From Streptomyces acidiscabies (GTDB lineage: Bacteria > Actinomycetota > Actinomycetes > Streptomycetales > Streptomycetaceae), in NCBI RefSeq assembly GCF_020010905.1, contig NZ_JAGJBY010000001.1, forward strand, positions 1,384,001 through 1,448,000: a stretch of DNA of 64,000 bases, read 5' to 3'. Shown here piece by piece: positions 25,383 through 32,774 of this stretch. How positions within the stretch are numbered: position 1 is the first letter of the stretch; each line of letters opens with the position of its first letter. The notes beneath the pieces were generated by a model that saw only the letters and a list, made by a program, of their open reading frames with translations, was not told the DNA's origin and made no database searches. Made by a program: the position numbers and the translations under genes.

Positions 25383-26131
25383 CCCAGCAGACATACGGCG
25401 AGTGCCGCGACCGGCAGGGTCAACGCGTACGACCATTGCGCGCGCGACGCGTCGATCTCGTCGATGACCGGCATCGACCCGGCGTACCCCCGGCTGATCA
25501 TCGCGAGGTGCACCCGCTCGCCCCGCTCGTAGGACCGGATGAACAACGCCCCCGCCGACTTCGCGAGCACCCCCCACTGCCGGACCCCCCGCGCCTCGAA
25601 CCCCCGCGACTCCCGCGCGATCCGCATCCGCCGCATCTCGTCGGTGATGAGATCCCCGTACCGGATCATGAACGAGGCGATCTGTACGAGGAGTTGGGGC
25701 AGCCGGAGCCGCTGCAAGCCGAGGAGCAGCTCGCGCAACTCGGTGGTGGCCGCGAGCAGTACGGACGCGGCGACCCCCAACGTCCCCTTGGCGAGGACGT
25801 TCCAGGCGCCCCAGAGCCCGTTGACGCTGAGCGACATGCCGAGGACGTCGACGCGCTCACCCTCCGCCACGAACGGCATCAGCACCGCGAACGCGACGAA
25901 CGGCACCTCGATCAGCAGCCTCCGCAGCAGGAACCCGGCGGACACGCGCGCGCAGTACGCGACGACCCCCAGCAGCACCCCGTACACCGCGAACGCCCAC
26001 ATCGCCTCGCGCGGCGTCGACACGACGACCACGACGAACGCGAAGACGGCGGCGAGCTTGGTGTGCGGAGGGAGCGTGTGCACCGGCGTGTGCCGCTTCA
26101 GGTAGAGCCGGTGGGCATGGCCAGCACCCAT
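25370..26131 (-). CDS. cbiQ: ECF cobalt/nickel transporter transmembrane protein
   Basis: 253 aa EcfT/CbiQ subunit with about five membrane helices. The coupling motifs that contact the ATPase are visible as RIARESRGFEARG and HLAMISRGYAGS (the A-R-G signatures). It begins one base after the cbiMN stop and overlaps the start of cbiO, so the three are produced together. It links the metal-binding CbiMN component to the ATPase in the cell membrane. Confidence 0.93.
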   Translation of the reverse strand: MGAGHAHRLYLKRHTPVHTLPPHTKLAAVFAFVVVVVSTPREAMWAFAVYGVLLGVVAYCARVSAGFLLRRLLIEVPFVAFAVLMPFVAEGERVDVLGMSLSVNGLWGAWNVLAKGTLGVAASVLLAATTELRELLLGLQRLRLPQLLVQIASFMIRYGDLITDEMRRMRIARESRGFEARGVRQWGVLAKSAGALFIRSYERGERVHLAMISRGYAGSMPVIDEIDASRAQWSYALTLPVAALAVCLLGWTL

Positions 26132-26132
26132 G

Positions 26133-27182
26133 TCACGAACTCCCCGTACTCGAAACAGAGTTCACGCCCTCGGTACGCCGTCTGCGCACCGCCCAGAACA
26201 CCCCGCTCCCGGCGACGACGGTCACCGTCACGCCGATCACCCCCGCGAGCCCGCCCGAAATCCGCGCGTTCTCCACGTCCTTGACCCCGTAGTCCGCCAA
26301 CGGCGAGTCCGCGGCGGCATGTTCCTCGACCTGGGCGTCAAGTCCCTTGTCGGCGGCGACCTTTTCGAGGCCGTCGGGGTTCGCGGAGGCGTAGAAGCTC
26401 ACAACTCCCGCCAGCAGCAAGGAGGCCGCCAGTCCGCCGAGCCACAGCTTCTTCCGGGACACGGCCCCGACCGGCGACGGCGACGGAGCGACCGCGTCCA
26501 CCAGCTCCCCGCCCACCCGCAGCTTCAACGGCGCCTGGAGCCCCCGCGCCCCGTACACCAGATCCGGCCGCACGGCGACGACCGAGCCGACCGTCAGCGC
26601 CGTGATCGCCGCCTCCCCGATCCCGATCAGCACATGCACGCCGATCATCGCGCCCGCGACCTTGCCGATCGAGACGTCGGTGGTCCCGCCGATCGCGTAC
26701 AGCAGCGTGAACGCGGCGGCAGCGGCCGGTACGGACAGGAGCGCGGCGACGAAGGAGGCCACGGTGACGGTCCGGCGACTCCGGGGCAGCACCTTCACCA
26801 GGCCCCGGAAGACGGCGTACGCGACGACCGTCGTCACGACCGCCATGTCCGTGATGTTGACGCCGAGCGCGGTGAGGCCGCCGTCCGCGAAGAGGATGCC
26901 CTGCATCAGAAGGACTACGGAGACGCATAGCACCCCGGTATAGGGGCCGACGAGTATCGCCGCGAGCGCGCCTCCCAGGAGGTGGCCGCTCGTCCCCGCC
27001 GCGACCGGGAAGTTCAGCATCTGCACCGCGAAGATGAACGCCGCGACCAGCCCCGCGAGGGGGGCCGTCCGTTCGTCCAGTTCCCGGCGTGCGCCGCGCA
27101 GGGACACGGCGACCGCGCCTGCCGCGACGGCGCCGGTCACGGCGGAGGTCGGGGCGTCGATGAATCCGTCAGGTACATGCAC
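26133..27182 (-). CDS. cbiMN: CbiM-CbiN fusion, substrate-binding component of Co/Ni ECF transporter
   Basis: 349 aa. The CbiM part (residues 1-210) starts MHVPDGFIDAP; the conserved His2 directly coordinates the metal in this family, which fixes GTG 27182 as start. Internal His/Asn motifs are NFPVAAGTSGHLLGGAL and GVNITDMAVV. A CbiN-like part (about 245-349) carries the ANPDGLEKVA signature and two helices. CbiM and CbiN/PDGLE are often fused in actinobacteria. First gene of the cbiMN-cbiQ-cbiO-ohrR operon; a Nur box lies 20 bp upstream of the start. Confidence 0.93.
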   Translation of the reverse strand: MHVPDGFIDAPTSAVTGAVAAGAVAVSLRGARRELDERTAPLAGLVAAFIFAVQMLNFPVAAGTSGHLLGGALAAILVGPYTGVLCVSVVLLMQGILFADGGLTALGVNITDMAVVTTVVAYAVFRGLVKVLPRSRRTVTVASFVAALLSVPAAAAAFTLLYAIGGTTDVSIGKVAGAMIGVHVLIGIGEAAITALTVGSVVAVRPDLVYGARGLQAPLKLRVGGELVDAVAPSPSPVGAVSRKKLWLGGLAASLLLAGVVSFYASANPDGLEKVAADKGLDAQVEEHAAADSPLADYGVKDVENARISGGLAGVIGVTVTVVAGSGVFWAVRRRRTEGVNSVSSTGSS

Positions 27183-27201
27183 CGTCCGATGATGTGGCCT
27201 G

Positions 27202-27218
27202 TTGCGAACCTCTTGCAA
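27202..27218. promoter_or_regulatory. Nur box (nickel-responsive Fur-family operator)
   Basis: TTGCGA-N5-TTGCAA matches the S. coelicolor Nur consensus tTGCaa-N5-ttGCAA at 11 of 12 specified positions. It lies 20 bp upstream of the cbiMN start codon. This predicts repression by Nur when nickel is plentiful. Confidence 0.75.
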
Positions 27219-27329
27219 GAGCGGTCGGTGGGCAAAGTTTCAATACCGCTAATGGGAAAATATGCGACATTGGTAAGTGAAGCGGTCGCCCAGCTTCCGC
27301 GCAGGTCACGCACCGTAAGGGGCCGTCCG

Positions 27330-27662
27330 ATGTCGGTAGTCGAACAGCATGCACGCGCTCATATCGTCACCGACGAGGACCTGGTCGAAGAAGAGCGCGA
27401 GGCCGTACCCGTGGTCCTCAGGTACGACCCCGACGACGACCCCCGCGCCGTACGCGTCGACCTTCCCGGCGCCCACCGGATGACCGTCTCCCGCACCCTC
27501 CTGGAACAGGGCCTGCGCGCCCCGGCCGGTACCGGAGAGGTACGGGTATGGCCCTGCGGCCGGGTCCAGGCGGTGGTGGAGTTCCACTCCGCGCAGGGGG
27601 TGGCGGTCGTGCAGTTCGAGTCGAAGACGCTGGCGAGGTTCCTGCGGAAGACGTACGCCTGA
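27330..27662 (+). CDS. ssgE: SsgA-like protein (SALP), probably SsgE
   Basis: 110 aa SsgA/SsgB-family protein, a sporulation-specific cell-division and peptidoglycan-control family limited to morphologically complex actinomycetes. Family features are VPVVLRYDPDDDPRAVRV, SRTLLEQGLRAPAGTGEVRV, WPCGRVQAVVEFHS and a final FLRKTY. ATG at 27330 has AAGGGG upstream. The neighbouring tandem penicillin-binding proteins match the S. coelicolor ssgE locus as I recall it (SCO3156-3158), which is the reason for the SsgE name. The Nur-box promoter runs divergently. Confidence 0.85.
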   Translation: MSVVEQHARAHIVTDEDLVEEEREAVPVVLRYDPDDDPRAVRVDLPGAHRMTVSRTLLEQGLRAPAGTGEVRVWPCGRVQAVVEFHSAQGVAVVQFESKTLARFLRKTYA

Positions 27663-27694
27663 GGAGCTACCCCGCAAGACGTACCCCTCCCGAC

Positions 27695-29374
27695 CTACCC
27701 CATCTTCAGCAGCGCCGCCACGATCGGCCCCGCCGTATCCCCACCGTGCCCACCCGCCTGCACAACCCCCGCCGCCGCCAGATCCCCGGCGTACGCGGTG
27801 AACCACCCGTTCGCCTTCTCCTGGGTGTCCACCTCCGCCGACCCCGTCTTCGCCCCGAAGTCCCCGCTCATCCCGGACATCGCCTCGGCGGCCGTCCCGT
27901 ACTGAGCCGTGTACTTCATCAGCTCACGCAGCTGGCCGAGCGTCGACGCGGACATCGTGCGCGACGCCGTCGCCAGCTTCCGGTCGTCGAAGGACGGCGG
28001 GACCAGGTACGGCTGATGGAAGTTGCCGTCCCTGACGGTCGCCGACACCGACGCCATGTTCAGCGGGTTCATCCGCACCCCGCCCTGGCCGATCAGCGAC
28101 GCCCCCATCTGCGCCGCCTTCTGCACCGGCACCGACCCGTCGAAGGTCGGCACGCCCACCGACCAGTTGTCCATGGACAGCCCGAAGACCTGCTGCGCCT
28201 GCTCGGTCAGGCTGTCGTTGTCCAGCTCCGGCGCCTGGCTGATGAAGGCCGTGTTGCAGGACCGCGCGAAGCTCGCCTTGAACGTGCCCTTCTTGATCTC
28301 GAACTCGTCGTCGTTCTGGAACTTCCAGCCGCCGTACGTGAAGTACTTCGGGCAGGGGTGCTCCTTGTCGGCGGACGCGAGCCCCTTCTCGATCAGCAGC
28401 GACGACGTGATCACCTTCATCGTCGAACCCGGCGCGAGCGAGCCGAGGAAGGCGACGTTGAAGCCCTTGCCGTTGTTCGCGACGGCGAGGATCTCGCCGG
28501 TCGACGCCTTCATGACGACGACGGACGCGCGCGGCTTCGCGGCGACCTGCTTCTCGGCGGCGGCCTGCATCGTCGGGCTGATCGTCGTCTTGACCGACCC
28601 CGGCGTGCCCTTGCTCAGCTCCAGCACCGTCTTGTCCGACAGGTCGAGCTTCTTCGACGCGGCGCCCCGGACGACGCGCAGCTCCACGCCCGCCTTGCCG
28701 CCCGCCTTCTTGCCGTACTTCTCGCGCAGCCCGTCCAGCACCGACGCCAGCGACGGGTACGCCTTCGACGTCAGCTCCTTGCCGTCCCGGTCCAGCGCCT
28801 TCACCGGCGGCGTCCCGGACTCGCCGGTCAGCAGCGAGTCGCCGTCCGCGAGGTCCGGGTGGACGACCGACGCGTGCCAGTCGACCTCCGGCTCGCCCGT
28901 CGTCGTACTGCGCACGACCGTCAGCGCGCTCGCGTACGCCAGCGGCTTGCTCACGCCCTCGAACGACACCATGCCCTTCACGGCGAACGGCACCTTCGCG
29001 CCGGCCGCCGCGCCCGGGGTGAGGGTCACGCCGGTGATCCGCGCGTCCTTTGCGTACGCCGTGAGCAGCGCCGTCGCCGCCTTCGCGTCGTCCGTCGCCG
29101 CTGCCGCCTGGGGCAGCTTGCCCTGCTGCCAGGACGTCAGGAACGCCGTCGACGCGGAGGTCACCTCGGCGGGCGTCAGGGGGCCCGTCTTGATCTTGGG
29201 CTTGCTGTCGGCCGAGGACGCCGCCGTACCGCTCTCCGCCGCTGCGCCGCCGCCGTACAGCGCGTACACGCCGAAGGCGGCGCCGCCGAGCACCACGGCC
29301 GCCATGCCGCCGACCACGGCCGGCCGCCGCTTGTTGCTCCCGCGCGTCTCGTCGACACGCCTTCTCTTGCCCAC
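27695..29374 (-). CDS. Penicillin-binding transpeptidase with MecA_N domain (copy 1)
   Basis: 559 aa, one N-terminal membrane anchor (AVVGGMAAVVLGGAAFGVYA) and a large external part. The MecA_N/NTF2-like domain (about 60-180) precedes a PBP dimerisation region and a transpeptidase with all active-site motifs: S-T-M-K in APGSTMKVI (about 316), S-C-N in RSCNTAF (about 372) and K-T-G in GAKTGSAEV (about 507). GTG 29374 is chosen over 29416 because GGAGG lies about 9 bp before it. Cross-links peptidoglycan; next to ssgE, so probably used in sporulation-linked wall synthesis. Paralogue of 29774-31399. Confidence 0.93.
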   Translation of the reverse strand: MGKRRRVDETRGSNKRRPAVVGGMAAVVLGGAAFGVYALYGGGAAAESGTAASSADSKPKIKTGPLTPAEVTSASTAFLTSWQQGKLPQAAAATDDAKAATALLTAYAKDARITGVTLTPGAAAGAKVPFAVKGMVSFEGVSKPLAYASALTVVRSTTTGEPEVDWHASVVHPDLADGDSLLTGESGTPPVKALDRDGKELTSKAYPSLASVLDGLREKYGKKAGGKAGVELRVVRGAASKKLDLSDKTVLELSKGTPGSVKTTISPTMQAAAEKQVAAKPRASVVVMKASTGEILAVANNGKGFNVAFLGSLAPGSTMKVITSSLLIEKGLASADKEHPCPKYFTYGGWKFQNDDEFEIKKGTFKASFARSCNTAFISQAPELDNDSLTEQAQQVFGLSMDNWSVGVPTFDGSVPVQKAAQMGASLIGQGGVRMNPLNMASVSATVRDGNFHQPYLVPPSFDDRKLATASRTMSASTLGQLRELMKYTAQYGTAAEAMSGMSGDFGAKTGSAEVDTQEKANGWFTAYAGDLAAAGVVQAGGHGGDTAGPIVAALLKMG

Positions 29375-29773
29375 GTACCTGACCTCCGCGCTCCCCGGGG
29401 ACCCCACTGCCCTCACTCACCCCAACGACGGCGACCAGCCTAGGGTCCCCTTCTGCCCGGGTGACGTGCTTGTGACCTCAGCCACCCGTCCGTAGCGGGG
29501 TTGTGACAACTGGGGCGGGTGAGGCGGGTGTTGCGGGGTACGGCATGGGTTCACGGTAGGCGGCGGGGTGCGGAGGGGGCGAGCGTTTCCGGGAACGCGT
29601 CCCTAGGGGGCGGGTTTCTGATACTGCGCCCTATAGGGGACGCGATGTCGATCAAAAACGGTCGACGTCACCCCAGGCTTGAGAAACGGTCACTTTCGAT
29701 CACGGGACGCCGCCCAGCCCGTCCGGCCGCCGCTCAGCCCGTCCGGCCGCCACCCAGCCCACCCGGCTCGCCC
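29375..29773. other. 399-bp gap between the two PBP genes
   Basis: No gene seen. It holds the promoter of the downstream PBP gene (minus strand). Near 29712-29772 are three tandem 20-bp units of the type CCCAGCCCGTCCGGCCGCC. They lie just after the stop of the upstream PBP gene and end at its 3' boundary. Confidence 0.7.
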
Positions 29774-31399
29774 TCACCCCGCCTTCAGCACACTCACCAC
29801 GATCGGCCCCGCCGCATCCACCCCATGCCCCCCGCTCTGCACCATCGCCGCCGCCGCGACATCGTTCCGGTACGCCGTGAACCAGCTGTCCGACGTGGCG
29901 TTCCCGTCCGTCTCCGCCGAGCCGGTCTTCGCGCCGATGTTGTCGCCCCCGAGGCCGGCCATGACATTGGCGGCGGTCCCGCTGACGGCCGTCCGGCGCA
30001 TCATCGTGCGCAGTTGCTGCGAGGTGGCGGACGACAACCCCTGCGCCGTGGCCAGCGTGCGCTGGTCGAAGGAGAGCGGGACCAGGACCGGCTGGCGGAA
30101 GGTGCCCGTCTTCGCGGTGGCCGTGATGGACGCCATGTTCAGCGGGTTGAGCTGCACCTGGCCCTGCCCGATGAGGTTCGCGGCCTTGTCGGGGCCGGAG
30201 ACCGCCGGGACCTCGCCGTCGACGGACGCGATGCCGATCTTCCAGTCGCCCCGCCCGATCCCGAACCTCTCCTGTGCCTCCTTCGTGAGCGAGTCGTCCG
30301 CGAGGTCGTCCGTGTACTTGATGAAGGCGGTGTTGCAGGACCGCGCGAAACTGCTCGCCAGCGTCGCGCTCTCGTCCGGTTTCATGTTCGTGATGTTATG
30401 GAAGGTCTGCCCCTCCCACAGCGCCGTGTCCGTGCAGGGCGCGGGACCGTTCGCCGTGGTCAGCTTGTTGTCGATCAGCGTGGCCGCCGTGACGATCTTC
30501 ATCGTGGACCCCGGCGGACGCGCCCCGGACACGGCCGAGTTGAACCCGTTCGCCGTGTTGTTGGCGATGGCCAGGATGTCCCCCGAGCTGGGCTGGATCG
30601 CGACCACCGACGACTCCGGGTACCTCTTCACCGCCGTCTCCGCCGCCGCCTGCACGCTCGCGCTGAGCGTCGTCTGCACCTTGCCCGCCTTGCCCTCGGC
30701 GAGCGTCACGAGCGTCTTGTCGGGCTGATCGGCCTGCGCGTGCTTGACGACCAGTTCGACCCCCGGCGTGCCGCCCGCCTCAGCCCCGTACTTCTTCCGC
30801 AGCGCGTCCAGCGTGGCCCCCAGCGACGGGTACTTCTCCGCAGTCAGCACCTTCCCGTCCCGGTCCACCGCCTCGATCGCCGGCGCCCCCGAATCCCCCG
30901 TCACCAGCGTGTCCGTACCGCTCGTCAACGCCGGATGCACGACCGCCGGCTTCCAGTCCACCAGCGCCTTCCCGGTCGTGACACCGCGTACGACGGTGAG
31001 GCTGGTGCTGTACGAGATCGGCTTCGCGAGGCTGCCGTACGACACCGTCGCGTCGACCCGGTACGGCACGGTCGCCCCCGTGATCGTCCCCGGCGTGATC
31101 TTCACACCGCCGATGTGCGCCTCGGTGCCGTACGCCGTGAAGAGCGGCCCGGCGACGCCCGCGTTGTTGGTCAGGCCCGCGGCGATGCTCGCCTCGCCCT
31201 TCTCCCACGCGGCGAAGAACGCGGTGGCGGTGTCCTTGACCTCGCCGGAACTCGGCGGCCCCGTCTTGACCGGCGCGGGCCCCTTCGCGCTCGACCCGCC
31301 GTCCACCGCCGACAGCAGGTTGTACGCCCCGTATCCGGCGCCGCCCACCATCACGGCGAACACCGTCCCGACGACGGCGACCTTGACCCCCTTGGCCAT
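29774..31399 (-). CDS. Penicillin-binding transpeptidase with MecA_N domain (copy 2)
   Basis: 541 aa with the same architecture as its neighbour: membrane anchor (VAVVGTVFAVMVGGAGYGAY), MecA_N-type domain, dimerisation region, and a transpeptidase with S-T-M-K in PPGSTMKIV (about 298), S-C-N in RSCNTAF (about 354) and K-T-G in GAKTGSAET (about 491). ATG at 31399 has a GGGGAGGA site. The two proteins align over their whole length, indicating tandem duplication. A TGAACGCGTTCA palindrome lies 36 bp upstream. Confidence 0.93.
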   Translation of the reverse strand: MAKGVKVAVVGTVFAVMVGGAGYGAYNLLSAVDGGSSAKGPAPVKTGPPSSGEVKDTATAFFAAWEKGEASIAAGLTNNAGVAGPLFTAYGTEAHIGGVKITPGTITGATVPYRVDATVSYGSLAKPISYSTSLTVVRGVTTGKALVDWKPAVVHPALTSGTDTLVTGDSGAPAIEAVDRDGKVLTAEKYPSLGATLDALRKKYGAEAGGTPGVELVVKHAQADQPDKTLVTLAEGKAGKVQTTLSASVQAAAETAVKRYPESSVVAIQPSSGDILAIANNTANGFNSAVSGARPPGSTMKIVTAATLIDNKLTTANGPAPCTDTALWEGQTFHNITNMKPDESATLASSFARSCNTAFIKYTDDLADDSLTKEAQERFGIGRGDWKIGIASVDGEVPAVSGPDKAANLIGQGQVQLNPLNMASITATAKTGTFRQPVLVPLSFDQRTLATAQGLSSATSQQLRTMMRRTAVSGTAANVMAGLGGDNIGAKTGSAETDGNATSDSWFTAYRNDVAAAAMVQSGGHGVDAAGPIVVSVLKAG

Positions 31400-31434
31400 G
31401 CCTTCTTCCTCCCCGTGTCCCCCATGGGCGCTTC

Positions 31435-31446
31435 TGAACGCGTTCA
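31435..31446. promoter_or_regulatory. TGAACGCGTTCA palindrome upstream of PBP copy 2
   Basis: Perfect 12-bp inverted repeat with a central CG, 36 bp before the ATG. Its form resembles a LacI-family operator; no regulator is encoded next to it. Confidence 0.4.
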
Positions 31447-31487
31447 AAAGAGCCCCTCTGTCTCGCACTGTATGCGGACGGAGGGGC
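31447..31487 (-). terminator. Intrinsic terminator downstream of the nitrilase-fold gene
   Basis: On the minus strand an 11-bp stem (GCCCCTCCGTC pairing with GACAGAGGGGC through one G-T pair) with a smaller inner helix is followed by TCTTTT. It separates the nitrilase-fold gene from the PBP promoter. Confidence 0.75.
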
Positions 31488-31563
31488 CTGTGGGACCGGC
31501 GTATGCGGAAAGGTGTCCGAATGGAGATGCGGCGGCGGAGACCGCCCGGACACTGGTCCCGGG

Positions 31564-32571
31564 CTAGAAAGCCGCCGTCCGGTCCGCGCTGCGCGGATCG
31601 CTCACCTGATGCTCCGCGTAGATGCCCGACCGTGCCTCGCGACGCCACGGACGCCCGTAGGTCACCGCCCCTGCGGCGGCCTCGGAGCTGTCGTCGAGGT
31701 CCGCGACCGCCACCGACGGCGAACCGTCCACGCGGCACCGGGCGAGCCAGTCGCCGTCGGGCGCGACGATCCCGGACGGCGCCCTGTACCGCGCGGGGAC
31801 GGCGAAGCTGACCCAGTAGCTGTTGGCCGTGGCGTGCCCCTGGGCCTGGGCGGCGGTGTTCCCCGGCGTGCCGCTCGTGGAGAACAGGACGCAGTCGACG
31901 TCCAGTCGCTCGTACTCCGCGAACAGTTCCGGGTAATGGATCTCCATGCCGAGCAGGCAGCCGAAGCGGACACCGTCGACCTCGAAGGTCACCGGGGAGA
32001 CGCCCGGCGCGTACATGTACGAGACCTTCGTCCTCGACAACAGCCGCTCGTCGTACCGCGTGACGACCTCACCGGCGTCGGAGACGACGTACAGGCTGTT
32101 GTGCGGACGGTTCGGGCCGGTCAGCCGGTGCACCGACGGGATCACGGTCCACACCCGCAGCTCACGGGCCAGCTCGGCGACAGCGGCCAACTCGGCCTGG
32201 AGCACGGCCCATTGACACCGCCCCCAGTCCGCAGGCCCGACCACGTCCGGCCCGTCGACGGACAGGGCGAACTTGCCGGGAAAACAGATCGCCCCCTCCG
32301 GAAAGTGCACGACCCGGGCTCCCCCGGCCCCCGCCTCGCGCATCAACTCCCGGACCTCGCGCCCGCTTTCGCGCAGCGCCTCGGCGTCCCGGGGGTCCTC
32401 CCGCACGGGGGTCTGCGCCACGGCGAGCCGCACGCTCTTGAGATTCCCTGCTTCCGACATGACGTCTCCTGATGGAGTCGGACGGAAGTGCCGCAGAGCG
32501 GACGTGTAGGACTCACCGGTCTTCGCGGCGCGGGCACGCACCTGGCGCTTGAAGTTCCTGTGGGCTGTCAT
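31564..32571 (-). CDS. Nitrilase-fold protein lacking the catalytic cysteine
   Basis: 335 aa. Residues 45-310 form a carbon-nitrogen hydrolase domain: Glu92 in HFPEGAICFPG and Lys182 in SRTKVSYMYAPG match two members of the Glu-Lys-Cys triad. The third motif reads GCLLGMEIHYPELF, where the family has G-x-x-x-C-x-E/D; the Cys position is Gly208, with a Cys three residues earlier. It may be inactive or use another mechanism. Residues 1-37 hold an AKTGESYTSALRHFR element seen as a short N-terminal module on other Streptomyces proteins. ATG 32571 has GGAAGG upstream; ATG 32460 would remove that module. Confidence 0.8.
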   Translation of the reverse strand: MTAHRNFKRQVRARAAKTGESYTSALRHFRPTPSGDVMSEAGNLKSVRLAVAQTPVREDPRDAEALRESGREVRELMREAGAGGARVVHFPEGAICFPGKFALSVDGPDVVGPADWGRCQWAVLQAELAAVAELARELRVWTVIPSVHRLTGPNRPHNSLYVVSDAGEVVTRYDERLLSRTKVSYMYAPGVSPVTFEVDGVRFGCLLGMEIHYPELFAEYERLDVDCVLFSTSGTPGNTAAQAQGHATANSYWVSFAVPARYRAPSGIVAPDGDWLARCRVDGSPSVAVADLDDSSEAAAGAVTYGRPWRREARSGIYAEHQVSDPRSADRTAAF

Positions 32572-32774
32572 CGCGGCCTTCCACGCCCTGAGCGACAGCT
32601 CCCCAGCAACCTCGCCCAAGACGATCGGGCTGCGACAACGACCTGAGACGCTGGTCCCTTTGCCTCCGGTGGAAGACCGCGCTGGGGACGGTCACGGGAG
32701 GTTCGGCGTAGGCCACGCAGTCGGCCATGATGCCGCCGCCCGCAGCCTCCGTCAACGCCCCGGAACGAGCCCGC

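Noticed and set aside
27183..27329. Cobalamin riboswitch before the cobalt/nickel transporter
   Set aside because: The leader is only ~15 bp from the Nur box to the start and no B12 box (GCC-x-CTG pattern) is present.
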